Assembly: GCA_039029915.1 (NCBI GenBank)
Contig: JBCCFD010000176.1
Span: 1 to 14,379, forward strand
Source: QQUD01 sp039029915
Lineage (GTDB): Bacteria; Chloroflexota; Anaerolineae; Promineifilales; Promineifilaceae
Length of the DNA: 14,379 bases
Direction of reading: 5' to 3'
This document shows, one piece after another, positions 7,047-13,692 of the stretch (its first letter is position 1; every line of letters starts with the position of its first letter). The translations under genes and the position numbers were made by a program. Under the pieces are notes generated by a model, which saw only the letters and a program-made list of their open reading frames with translations, made no database searches and was not told the origin of the DNA.

Positions 7047-7835
7047 TTACCTGAAGCTAAGCTCAACTTTGCCAAAGACGCCAAAGTCAGCTTCGAGGTG
7101 ATCGCCCTGTTGCGCTGCATAAATCATGTTGACCGTGCCAGAGATTATCAGGTCACCCGCTTTGAGTGATTTGCCAGTAGCTTGGCCGTGATTGGCCAGC
7201 CATGCCATGACGTTTAGCGGATGCCCCAGCACTTTATCCCCTGTATCGGACCCGAATTTTTGGCCATTGAGGTTGAGCACGACTTCATGCTGCGCTAAAT
7301 CAACGGATTGCCAATCTTCGATTAGCTCACCCATCACCACAAAGCCGTGAATGGCATTATCAGCAATAAATTCTGGTGCGGAGACCCCTTCAAAACCTAC
7401 GAAGTGATGGCTGGCGACTTCGATCGCGGGAAACAGGTGTGAGATAAACGGCCGTATCGTATCGGCCGTGTACGGCACATCAGCAGCCGGCACATCAGCT
7501 CCCATTTTGAAGCCAAACTCGGGTTCAATAAGGCGAACGTGAAAATTAGCTGCCTCGAGAACTTTTCCGCTCTGATACGTGGTGGCACCGAGCAGCTGGC
7601 CACGAAATGGTTCAGGTGCGTTGAGGGCCTCTTGTGCATTTTTACTCGTACAGCCCACCTTATACCCAACCACCGTGCTCCCTGCTGCTTCACACAGGTT
7701 TGCAACCAGCGCTTCTTGGATGTCATATCCCGCATCAATGCTGTTGGGGCACAACTCGTCCGGGATATTTTTAACAATATCCCCGTTTTGACGGAGCCTA
7801 AGCAGTAAGTCTGCTGCTTTCTGATGATCACTCAT
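7047..7835 (-). CDS. 2-keto-4-pentenoate hydratase-like protein (FAH superfamily)
   Basis: The 262-residue protein belongs to the 2-keto-4-pentenoate hydratase / 4-oxalocrotonate decarboxylase branch of the fumarylacetoacetate hydrolase fold. These enzymes act on 2-hydroxy-dienoates late in meta-cleavage of aromatic rings. The expected divalent-metal ligands are E104 and E106 in L-I-E-P-E-F, and E139 in A-I-E-V. A conserved lysine sits in G-Y-K-V-G (K59), and the C-terminal G-D-L-I-I-S-G-T-V motif is present. The ATG at 7835 is chosen over an in-frame TTG at 7856, because homologues begin at this point and it leaves one base after the RidA stop. Hydratase and decarboxylase cannot be told apart by eye. 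No extradiol dioxygenase or aldolase gene is in the window, so the pathway is incomplete here. Confidence 0.88.
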   Translation of the reverse strand: MSDHQKAADLLLRLRQNGDIVKNIPDELCPNSIDAGYDIQEALVANLCEAAGSTVVGYKVGCTSKNAQEALNAPEPFRGQLLGATTYQSGKVLEAANFHVRLIEPEFGFKMGADVPAADVPYTADTIRPFISHLFPAIEVASHHFVGFEGVSAPEFIADNAIHGFVVMGELIEDWQSVDLAQHEVVLNLNGQKFGSDTGDKVLGHPLNVMAWLANHGQATGKSLKAGDLIISGTVNMIYAAQQGDHLEADFGVFGKVELSFR

Positions 7836-7836
7836 C

Positions 7837-8292
7837 CTAGACTTTAACTTCGGCAATCATTTCTACTTCAACGGCAAAGTTAAATGGAATAGTCATCCCG
7901 ATGGCGCTGCGGGCGTGTAGCCCAGCTTCACCAAATACTTCGCGCACTAAATCGCTGGCGCCGTGGATGACACCGGGCGTGTTATCAAACCCAGGTGCCA
8001 CATTGACCATGCCGAAGACCTTCACAATGCGGATAACGTTATCCAAGCTGCCGGTCACATTTTTAATGGCTTGGAAGCAATTGAGCGCACACAGCTTGGC
8101 CGCTTCATACCCTTCCTCAACAGACAGATCATCACCAATCTTGCCGCGAATATCTTGGTCGCCCCAGCGGGGCACACTGCCCGAGGTGAAGACTAAATTG
8201 CCCGTTTGGGCGGCTAATACAAATTTGCCGTTATCAAGTTCAACGGTGCTCAATGTGTATCCAAGTTCTGCTAATTTTGCTTCGTATGACAT
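7837..8292 (-). CDS. RidA/YjgF-family protein
   Basis: This 151-residue protein matches the longer RidA-like subfamily. It has L-V-F-T-S-G-S-V-P at 33-41, the A-L-N-C-F-Q-A-I-K helix, G-S-L-D-N-V-I-R-I-V-K-V-F-G at 81-94, and H-A-R-S-A-I-G-M at 126-133 with the conserved Arg128, which binds the carboxylate of imine or keto-acid ligands in the family. RidA proteins hydrolyse reactive enamines and imines, and some relatives are 2-aminomuconate deaminases. The neighbouring hydratase makes a deaminase role in a catabolic pathway worth considering, but this is inference. AAGGAG lies 5 bases before the ATG and partly overlaps the end of the ligase gene's region. The gene is 9 bases from the ligase stop and 1 base from the hydratase start, which indicates one transcript. 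Confidence 0.9.
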   Translation of the reverse strand: MSYEAKLAELGYTLSTVELDNGKFVLAAQTGNLVFTSGSVPRWGDQDIRGKIGDDLSVEEGYEAAKLCALNCFQAIKNVTGSLDNVIRIVKVFGMVNVAPGFDNTPGVIHGASDLVREVFGEAGLHARSAIGMTIPFNFAVEVEMIAEVKV

Positions 8293-8301
8293 GTAAACTC
8301 C

Positions 8302-9870
8302 TTATTTACTTCTTTCTTGTTCAACCAATATCCGCCGTAATATCTTCCCTGAGGCAGATTTTGGGATTTCTTCTACGAATTCCACGCGCCGGATTTTTTT
8401 ATGCGGGGCCACGCGCTCAGCAACCCAAGCCATAATCTGCTCTTCGTTGACTGCAGCTTTACGAATGATAAATGCTTTCGGAATTTCTCCGGCTTCTTCG
8501 TCAGGAGAGGGGATGACAGCGGCGTCTGCAACTGCTTCGTGACCCAAGAGTAACCCTTCTAGTTCAGCAGGAGCCACTTGAAAGCCTTTGTATTTGATCA
8601 GTTCTTTGAGGCGATCAACCACAAACATATAGCCACCCTCGTCAACATAGCCAATATCGCCAGAGCGAAGCCAGCCGTCTTTGGTGATGGTGGCGGCTGT
8701 GGCGTCGGGGCGATTGAGATACCCTTTCATGATATTGGGACCACGCATCCAGATTTCCCCTTTCTGATTGGGGCCAAGTCCTTCCAGCGTTTCTAAATCA
8801 GCTACTTTGACGGCCATATTGGGAACAATTTTACCGCAAGAAGAAGGCTGAGGATTGTCTTCAGGAAGGGGGTTTGAGGAGGCGACGGGGCTGGTTTCGG
8901 TCATGCCGTATCCTTGGGTGACGCGGCAGTTGAGGCGCTTGGAAACGGCCGTTGCTAATTCATCACCTAATGGAGCTGCTCCCGATCCAAGCTCGCGCAG
9001 CGACGATAAATCATACTGATCAACCAGCGGATGTTTGCCCAAGAAAACTAAAATAGGGGGAACCAAGTTTGTGCGGGTCACCTTATATTTTTGAATTGAA
9101 CTTAGGAATAGCTCAGGATCAAAGCGGGGCATCGTGACGACTGTTGCGCCGCGAACCAAGCTCATATTCATAATTACCACCATGCCATAGATGTGATAAA
9201 AGGGCAGCACGCCCAGCACGACATCATCAGGGGTGAGCAAATTATAATCAATCATGCCTTCGACCTGACTAATATTAGCCACAAGATTATGATGCGTGAG
9301 CATAACACCCTTTGGCAAACCCGTTGTACCGCTGGAATAAGGCAGCACAATGAGGTCGTTTTGCGGTTTAATTTCCACATCAGGTAGTTGACCATCTACC
9401 TGCATTAGAGTAGCAAACGGGGTGGCACCCTCTGCTTCACCGAAAACAAAAATCTCCGTTATATTAGATTTTGACGCAGCTTCTTGAGCCTTATCCAAAA
9501 ACATGGAGATTGTTAGAAGATATTTGGCGTTTGCATCATTAAGTTGATGAGCTAACTCATCAGCCGTGTAGAGAGGGTTAGCCGTTGTGACAATGCCACC
9601 TAGAAGAGAAACGGCGTGGAAAGCAATCGTGTATTCAGGTAAGTTTGGACTATAAATGGCAAAAACATCCCCTTTCCCAAAGCCGCGAGTGTGTAAACCG
9701 CTGGCGGCTTTCTTAATAGCACCCGCTAGCTGAGTAAATGTCAGCAAACGACCAGAGGCGGCATCAATCAGGGCGGTTTCGCTTCCATGCGCTTCAATTC
9801 GGCTGAGAAAAAAAGAGGTTAACGAGATGTTAGGAATGTCGACATCAGGGTAAGTGCTTTTGAAGATCAT
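8302..9870 (-). CDS. AMP-dependent CoA ligase, 4-coumarate-CoA-ligase-like
   Basis: The 522-residue protein shows the full adenylate-forming enzyme motif set. These are the phosphate loop Y-S-S-G-T-T-G-L-P-K-G (178-188), G-Y-G-M-T-E-T-S (320-327), the ATP-ribose aspartate in R-S-G-D-I-G (D405), the hinge V-D-R-L-K-E-L-I-K-Y-K-G (418-429) and the C-terminal catalytic lysine in K-S-A-S-G-K (K509). K-G-F-Q-V-A-P-A-E-L-E after the hinge is typical of 4-coumarate:CoA ligase and related medium-chain or aryl acid CoA ligases. It should activate a carboxylic acid with ATP and CoA in the cytoplasm; the acid is not predictable. AAGGAGG lies 4-5 bases before the ATG. It is the first gene of the minus-strand cluster, transcribed divergently from the membrane-protein gene. 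Confidence 0.93.
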   Translation of the reverse strand: MIFKSTYPDVDIPNISLTSFFLSRIEAHGSETALIDAASGRLLTFTQLAGAIKKAASGLHTRGFGKGDVFAIYSPNLPEYTIAFHAVSLLGGIVTTANPLYTADELAHQLNDANAKYLLTISMFLDKAQEAASKSNITEIFVFGEAEGATPFATLMQVDGQLPDVEIKPQNDLIVLPYSSGTTGLPKGVMLTHHNLVANISQVEGMIDYNLLTPDDVVLGVLPFYHIYGMVVIMNMSLVRGATVVTMPRFDPELFLSSIQKYKVTRTNLVPPILVFLGKHPLVDQYDLSSLRELGSGAAPLGDELATAVSKRLNCRVTQGYGMTETSPVASSNPLPEDNPQPSSCGKIVPNMAVKVADLETLEGLGPNQKGEIWMRGPNIMKGYLNRPDATAATITKDGWLRSGDIGYVDEGGYMFVVDRLKELIKYKGFQVAPAELEGLLLGHEAVADAAVIPSPDEEAGEIPKAFIIRKAAVNEEQIMAWVAERVAPHKKIRRVEFVEEIPKSASGKILRRILVEQERSK

Positions 9871-10014
9871 TTTTCCTCCTTGGGGAAGTGGGATTTGGAT
9901 ACCTGAATTTTACGATCGGAAGTGGGTTTTACCGAAATTAATGATTGCTTATATTGTATGGTCTGCTATTGATTGATGTCATTTGGGCATGAGATGGCGT
10001 GACTGGAGGCAGTG
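9871..10014. promoter_or_regulatory. Divergent promoter region
   Basis: This 144-base spacer separates the minus-strand ligase operon from the plus-strand membrane-protein gene and should hold both promoters. On the plus strand TTTACC (9928-9933), a 16-base spacer and TATATT (9950-9955) resemble a sigma70-type promoter with 4/6 and 5/6 consensus matches. On the minus strand a TAAAAT hexamer (about 9909-9914) could be a -10 element, but no good -35 accompanies it. These assignments rest on eye matching only. Confidence 0.35.
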
Positions 10015-10653
10015 GTGCGTGTTTGGCTTTTCGTTTACTATCTTTGTATGACAACACCCATCATATTGACAAATGAAGAAAAAGAACAATTAACGAGGTG
10101 GTTAAGCCGTAGGGCTCTGATTAGTGGCGGGACATTTATTGGTATAGGTTTGGTACCGCTCATTATCATGTTGGTGGTAAGCTTGCTTAATAGTCATCAA
10201 TTCTCGGTGACTGTTGAAACGTTTGGTGCGATTTTTGGGTTGCCCATATGCATGGGGCTTATTGGATTCTGGCTCATTGGACGACGACAAGCGGTTAGAC
10301 GATGGTTTGATGAGCTGATGGAATTGGGCAACGGCCGTATTCTCACCATGAATCCTCGGACTGATTCTGGCTCATTTTTGACGTTTGAAATAATCAATGA
10401 ACTTGGGGAACGATTTGAAGCCAGTATGGGGTATATTGGTACTCCTGATTGGAAGGTGGGCGATGAAATTGAGTTGATTGTATGGAAAAACGGCCGTTTT
10501 TGCCCGCGCCACTTTGACCATCTTGTTGATGTCGCTTATTTGCCTACCCCAGCGCGGGTAAGACGGTCAAAACTTATAGGCAATACTATCTTAATTAGTA
10601 TCGGTTTGCTGGTAGGAATAGGGATCTTGTTTGCCATCTTTGGTGATGGATAA
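10015..10653 (+). CDS. Membrane protein of unknown function with soluble central domain
   Basis: The product is about 212 residues with no family I can name securely. Membrane segments are visible at about 35-57, 69-89 and 187-209. The region between segments 2 and 3 is soluble, includes an R-R-x-x-x-R-R-W juxtamembrane patch, and ends in V-G-D-E-I-E-L-I-V-W. That pattern is reminiscent of DUF3592-like or NfeD/OB-like beta domains of small bacterial membrane proteins. Two tandem GTG codons at 10012 and 10015 follow a GGAGG (10005-10009). The second has the better 5-base spacing and is used here. An ATG at 10048 would give a 201-residue protein without the short hydrophobic N-terminal tail but has no ribosome-binding site. 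Two ACGGCCGT palindromes lie within it. Confidence 0.6.
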   Translation: MRVWLFVYYLCMTTPIILTNEEKEQLTRWLSRRALISGGTFIGIGLVPLIIMLVVSLLNSHQFSVTVETFGAIFGLPICMGLIGFWLIGRRQAVRRWFDELMELGNGRILTMNPRTDSGSFLTFEIINELGERFEASMGYIGTPDWKVGDEIELIVWKNGRFCPRHFDHLVDVAYLPTPARVRRSKLIGNTILISIGLLVGIGILFAIFGDG

Positions 10654-10660
10654 TATGAAT

Positions 10661-10741
10661 AGGACTTACGCAAATAGCGGTCACTGAGCCTGTCGAAGTG
10701 ACTTTCTTAACCCTTCGACAGGCTCAGGGTGCGTAAGTCCT
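10661..10741. repeat. 81-bp nested palindromic element (MITE-like or REP-like)
   Basis: The element ends in perfect 12-bp inverted repeats, AGGACTTACGCA (10661-10672) and TGCGTAAGTCCT (10730-10741). Inside these is a second perfect 15-bp inverted repeat, CTGAGCCTGTCGAAG (10684-10698) and CTTCGACAGGCTCAG (10713-10727), with a 14-base loop. The transcript would fold into a long hairpin. The inner CTTCGACAGGCTCAG word is, from my knowledge, a widespread interspersed repeat in environmental bacterial genomes. The outer ends look like insertion-sequence termini, so this may be a non-autonomous mobile element. No clear target duplication is seen. It fills most of the 119-base gap before the selenoprotein gene. 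Confidence 0.7.
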
Positions 10742-10772
10742 GATGAAGTAAACGAAGAAGAGAGGCAGCAGT

Positions 10773-11573
10773 ATGTCATTTGCATATGCAGTTATTGGGT
10801 TAGGGTTAATTTCAAGCAGCTGGCTTGATTATTTAACTAAAATTCCGCAGGAAAAAGTGCCAGTTCGGCCGTGGTGGCACAGCCTAGTCATGGGCGTTGG
10901 GCTGTTGGCGGTAGGGTATTCAATTCTCATTGCCGCAGGCAACCTATTGATTATTTTAATTCTAGCCATTTTATCGATCGGTCTGGCAGGATTATTCTTT
11001 TACTTACTCACGGTAGCGACGCTGCCTGACGGTGAAATTGCGGTCAAAGTTGGTGGCCCATTCTTGCCTTTTGAGGCTGTTGATGGAAATAAACGGCCGT
11101 TTTCCACCGAACAATGGCAGGGAAAGCGGGTTATGTTTAAGCTGTTTCGTGGCCACTGGTGACCATACTGTTCCGCTGAGTTGCAGCGGTTCAATGAAAT
11201 GCGATCCCTGTTTGAGGGGTACGACATTCACCTGTTTGCCCTGAGCAAAGATACGGTTGAAAACGTTAGATTTCATCAAGAGCGAGATGATCTCTATTTT
11301 CCATTGTTGGCTGATCCCGAGCTAACTGTTATTAAAAAATACGGTCTTCTGCATCGAAATGGGTTTGAATTCCAAACGTTTTACTGGCTGGGTATTCCCC
11401 TTGGCTGGCCTACTAAGTTTAATCAGATGGCGATTCCCACGACGATTCTAATTGATGAGCACGGCATTGTGCGCTGGATTGATCAAGCCAATGACTATCG
11501 ACTGCGCGGGAATAAAGATCGGATATTACAAGCGGTGGTTAATGTCTTTGGCACGTTGAGGCCAAGGGTATGA
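10773..11573 (+). CDS. Predicted selenoprotein: membrane-anchored peroxiredoxin-like (AhpC/TSA) protein, Sec130 encoded by TGA 11160-11162
   Basis: Read through the in-frame TGA at 11160-11162, this is a single 266-residue protein. The N-terminal part has hydrophobic segments at about 3-17, 36-53 and 56-82, which should anchor it in the membrane. A thioredoxin-fold redoxin domain follows (about 88-262). The TGA falls exactly at the first position of the redox motif, giving F-R-G-H-W-U-P-Y-C (U130, C133), where peroxiredoxin-like relatives have W-C-P-Y-C. The cis-proline region A-I-P-T-T at 220-224 and I-L-I-D-E-H-G-I-V-R follow as expected. Homology is continuous on both sides in the same frame with no other lesion, and a SECIS-like hairpin follows the TGA, so selenocysteine is preferred over a nonsense mutation. 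The likely role is thiol-dependent peroxide or disulfide reduction at the membrane. GAGAGG precedes the ATG by 7 bases. The stop overlaps the gamma-glutamyltransferase start by 4 bases. Confidence 0.8.
11160..11189 (+). promoter_or_regulatory. Putative bacterial SECIS element following the Sec TGA
   Basis: After the TGA (next base C), CCGCTG at 11173-11178 pairs perfectly with CAGCGG at 11184-11189 around a 5-base loop A-G-T-T-G. The loop begins 16 bases after the TGA and has G as its second base followed by T. Known bacterial SECIS elements have a small apical loop with a G in its first two positions, 16-37 bases after UGA, on a stable stem. This fits each criterion, with the spacing at the short limit. 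It would recruit SelB with Sec-tRNA. Confidence 0.7.
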
Positions 11574-13135
11574 CATCGCTAGATGGCGGAATGGTTTGTG
11601 CTGCACATTTTTTGGCTGTCGAAGCTGGCTTAGAAATATTGCGCTCGGGAGGGAATGCTTTTGATACGGCCGTTACTGTCGCGGCCGTGCTCAACGTTGT
11701 CGAACCGATGATGTCAGGCCTTGGTGGCTATGGCACAATCTTGACCTACAATGCCCGTTCAAAGAAGATTCAATTTTTAAACGCCAGCGGTCGCATTCCT
11801 CAAAATGTTGACAGCAATGCGTTTCGATCCCCAACGCCAAACTTTAAAGAAAATCGGCGTAGCGCCAAAGCCGTATCGACACCGCTGAATCTCCAAGCGT
11901 GGGCTGAACTGGCTCAATTAGGACGTCTTGACTGGTCATTACTGTTAGCACCAGCCATCGAGCTGGCTCAAAATGGCTTCCCAATTGACGAGCGACTGGC
12001 CTTATTCACCAACCAGCAGTTTCCTTATTTTCCTGAGCATGCCAAAAGGGTATATGGTCGCCGTGGTGTGCCATTGCGAGCTGGAGATCGCCTATTTCAA
12101 TATGATTTAGCTGCTTCTTTTGCCACCATCGCCTCTGATGGCATAAACGCCTTCTACGACGGGGAAATTGGTCGGAAAATCCTTGAAACGCTTCAAAAGC
12201 AGGCTGGGTTTTTATCTGGCGAAGATTTAATTAATGCGCAGGCAGAATGGTTTGATCCCATTATGCTTTCTTATCGAGGTCATGACGTGTATACGGCCGC
12301 TCCGCCGGCAACCTCATTTCCTGGTTTGATACGCCTAGGCTTACTTAACCAGTTTCCTGTTCCTGACTGGGAACATAATAGTCCTGAACATCTCCATCAT
12401 TTGGCAGAGATTACAAAACACGCCTATTGGTGCCGCCTCAACTACGCGACCGATCCTGACATTGCGCTTCCTCCCTTAGAAAATTTATTATCTGAAGCCT
12501 ATCTCAGTGAGGTCGCAAGCAAAATTGATCCCAATACCGCTACACGGTTTGAACCCCCTTTTCCATCTGGAAAGTCGAGTCAAAATACAACCCATTTTGT
12601 TGTAGCTGACAGAGAGGGCAATCTTGTGTCGGCTACTCAAACAATCGGGCAGGCGTTTGGCAGTCGAATTATGCCAGAAGGGACGGGGATATGGCTAAAT
12701 AACTCGCTGGAGTACTGCACGTTTGAACCGGCTGGGAATCCCATGGATGCTCATGCGGGACGCCATAAGCTGTCTGGCGATATGCCAACCATCATTGCCA
12801 AAAACGGCCATCCATGGGCTGCACTCGGCACGCCGGGGGGCCACACGATTGCCCAAACCGTGCCTCAACTGGTGAGCAACATGATTGATTTTGGTCTAGC
12901 CATTCAGGATGCCTTTGATATGTCGAGGATTGCCTTTGTCGAACCAAATGCGCTGTATGTTGAAAAAGAAATCAATCAGGACACGGTCAAGCGCTTAAGA
13001 AAAATGGGGCATAACGTTGTGATATCAGAAGGCGGAATAGGCTTCGCGCACGGGCTAACTATTTTCAAAAGAGATGACGACACGCAGCTGGTTGATGGAG
13101 GCTTTGATGATCGCGGTGCCGCACTTGTAGGCTAA
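11570..13135 (+). CDS. ggt: Gamma-glutamyltransferase, cytoplasmic type
   Basis: The 521-residue protein is an N-terminal nucleophile hydrolase of the gamma-glutamyltranspeptidase family, which releases or transfers gamma-glutamyl groups from glutathione and related compounds. The self-cleavage site and nucleophile is Thr340 in Q-N-T-T-H-F-V-V-A-D, which would give a large subunit of 339 residues and a small one of 182. Supporting motifs are S-G-G-N-A-F-D-T-A-V (27-36), G-L-G-G-Y-G (50-55), L-N-N-S-L (376-380) and G-T-P-G-G-H (420-425). No signal peptide precedes the catalytic domain, so unlike the Escherichia coli periplasmic enzyme it should be cytoplasmic. The binding-site pair usually seen as L-S-S-M is L-S-G-D here, so substrate preference may differ. 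It starts in the ATGA overlap with the selenoprotein gene, which indicates translational coupling and a probable thiol-related partnership. Confidence 0.92.
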   Translation: MTSLDGGMVCAAHFLAVEAGLEILRSGGNAFDTAVTVAAVLNVVEPMMSGLGGYGTILTYNARSKKIQFLNASGRIPQNVDSNAFRSPTPNFKENRRSAKAVSTPLNLQAWAELAQLGRLDWSLLLAPAIELAQNGFPIDERLALFTNQQFPYFPEHAKRVYGRRGVPLRAGDRLFQYDLAASFATIASDGINAFYDGEIGRKILETLQKQAGFLSGEDLINAQAEWFDPIMLSYRGHDVYTAAPPATSFPGLIRLGLLNQFPVPDWEHNSPEHLHHLAEITKHAYWCRLNYATDPDIALPPLENLLSEAYLSEVASKIDPNTATRFEPPFPSGKSSQNTTHFVVADREGNLVSATQTIGQAFGSRIMPEGTGIWLNNSLEYCTFEPAGNPMDAHAGRHKLSGDMPTIIAKNGHPWAALGTPGGHTIAQTVPQLVSNMIDFGLAIQDAFDMSRIAFVEPNALYVEKEINQDTVKRLRKMGHNVVISEGGIGFAHGLTIFKRDDDTQLVDGGFDDRGAALVG

Positions 13136-13159
13136 TAAATTTATCAAAAAAAATTGATG

Positions 13160-13186
13160 TGTCGATCTTGGCGTGCTTCAATCGTC
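13160..13186 (+). promoter_or_regulatory. Putative ECF42-type promoter for the DGPF gene
   Basis: TGTCGA at 13160-13165 and CGTC at 13183-13186 are separated by 17 bases and end 37 bases before the DGPF gene start. As I recall, the reported ECF42 promoter signature is TGTCGA at -35 and CG(A/T)C at -10. An ECF42 sigma factor gene lies downstream, so a self-regulated unit is likely. The assignment is motif matching without experimental support. Confidence 0.6.
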
Positions 13187-13223
13187 GTATTAACGAAAGC
13201 ACAAAAAACTAAGGAGAATACCG

Positions 13224-13580
13224 ATGAAATATTTGTTATTGATTTACACAAGCGAAGCTGAAGATGCCAAACGGACACCAGAACAACAGCAAGCCAATAT
13301 GGGTGAGTATTTTGCTTACACCGAAGAATTAGGAAAAACTGGCAGTATGGTGGGGGGTGAGGCGCTTCAGCCAATCGCCACAGCCACGTCAGTTCGCGTT
13401 CGCGATGGCCAAACAATGACATCCGATGGCCCGTTTGCCGAAACAAAAGAGCAGTTGGGTGGCTACTATTTGATTGATGTTGAAAATTTGGACGATGCCA
13501 TTCACTGGGCTGCCAAAATTCCAGGCGCAAGAGACGGCACGATCGAAGTTCGTCCACTTTGGGAGTTTGATGGTGCATAG
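13224..13580 (+). CDS. DGPF/YCII-domain protein associated with ECF42 sigma factor
   Basis: This 118-residue protein opens with M-K-Y-L-L-L-I-Y and contains V-R-V-R-D-G-Q-T (57-64), the name-giving D-G-P-F (68-71), F-A-E-T-K-E-Q-L-G-G-Y-Y (71-82) and a final E-V-R-P-L-W-E-F. This is the complete YCII-related, PhnB-like DGPF fold with a dimeric ferredoxin-like layout. Its biochemical activity is unknown, but such genes are the standard neighbours and targets of ECF42 sigma factors. A strong AAGGAG lies 7 bases before the ATG. The ECF42 gene starts 112 bases downstream on the same strand, and a matching promoter motif lies upstream. It has no signal peptide and no ACGGCCGT site. Confidence 0.93.
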   Translation: MKYLLLIYTSEAEDAKRTPEQQQANMGEYFAYTEELGKTGSMVGGEALQPIATATSVRVRDGQTMTSDGPFAETKEQLGGYYLIDVENLDDAIHWAAKIPGARDGTIEVRPLWEFDGA

Positions 13581-13607
13581 CTAACCGATTGGGATTGGTT
13601 AATAAGA

Positions 13608-13658
13608 GATTGGAAAATTTAAATTCATTCACTATCCACTATTTATAATTTTCCAATC
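13608..13658. repeat. 12-bp inverted repeat between DGPF and sigma factor genes
   Basis: GATTGGAAAATT at 13608-13619 is exactly complementary to AATTTTCCAATC at 13647-13658, with a 27-base loop. It starts 28 bases after the DGPF stop. It could moderate read-through into the sigma factor gene. The right arm runs into the heptamer tract. Its function is not shown by sequence alone. Confidence 0.5.
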
Positions 13659-13690
13659 CCCAATCCCCAACTCCCAATCCCCAATTCCCA
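13653..13690. repeat. Tandem heptamer repeat, consensus CCAATCC
   Basis: Five consecutive 7-base units plus a partial one run directly up to the sigma factor start: CCAATCC, CCAATCC, CCAACTC, CCAATCC, CCAATTC, CCA. This resembles the short tandemly repeated heptamers known from cyanobacterial genomes. The tract is pyrimidine-rich on the coding strand and leaves no normal Shine-Dalgarno sequence before the ATG at 13693. Confidence 0.75.
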
Positions 13691-13692
13691 GT

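Noticed and set aside
7836..7856. TTG 7856 as the hydratase start
   Set aside because: It would overlap the RidA gene by 20 bases and add residues not expected in the family; ATG 7835 gives the usual N-terminus.
5158..9870. Complete 2-aminomuconate or aromatic meta-cleavage operon
   Set aside because: Only RidA and hydratase-like genes fit; the dioxygenase, semialdehyde dehydrogenase and aldolase genes are absent from the window.
11160..11162. TGA as a nonsense mutation making the redoxin gene a pseudogene
   Set aside because: The frame is intact on both sides, the TGA replaces precisely the redox cysteine, and a hairpin fitting the SECIS rules follows. A random stop would not be expected there. 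It remains the main alternative until selenocysteine machinery is shown.
13136..13160. Terminator after the gamma-glutamyltransferase gene (ATCAA-A-run-TTGAT)
   Set aside because: The stem is only about 5 AT-rich base pairs and would not be stable; not supportable as a terminator.
13144..13632. 162-codon open frame on the minus strand opposite the DGPF gene
   Set aside because: It overlaps a clearly conserved plus-strand gene, has no recognisable motif and a low-complexity composition; it is an antisense shadow.
13653..13690. Possible CRISPR-like repeat
   Set aside because: The units are 7 bases long without spacers and no cas gene is near; it is a simple tandem repeat.
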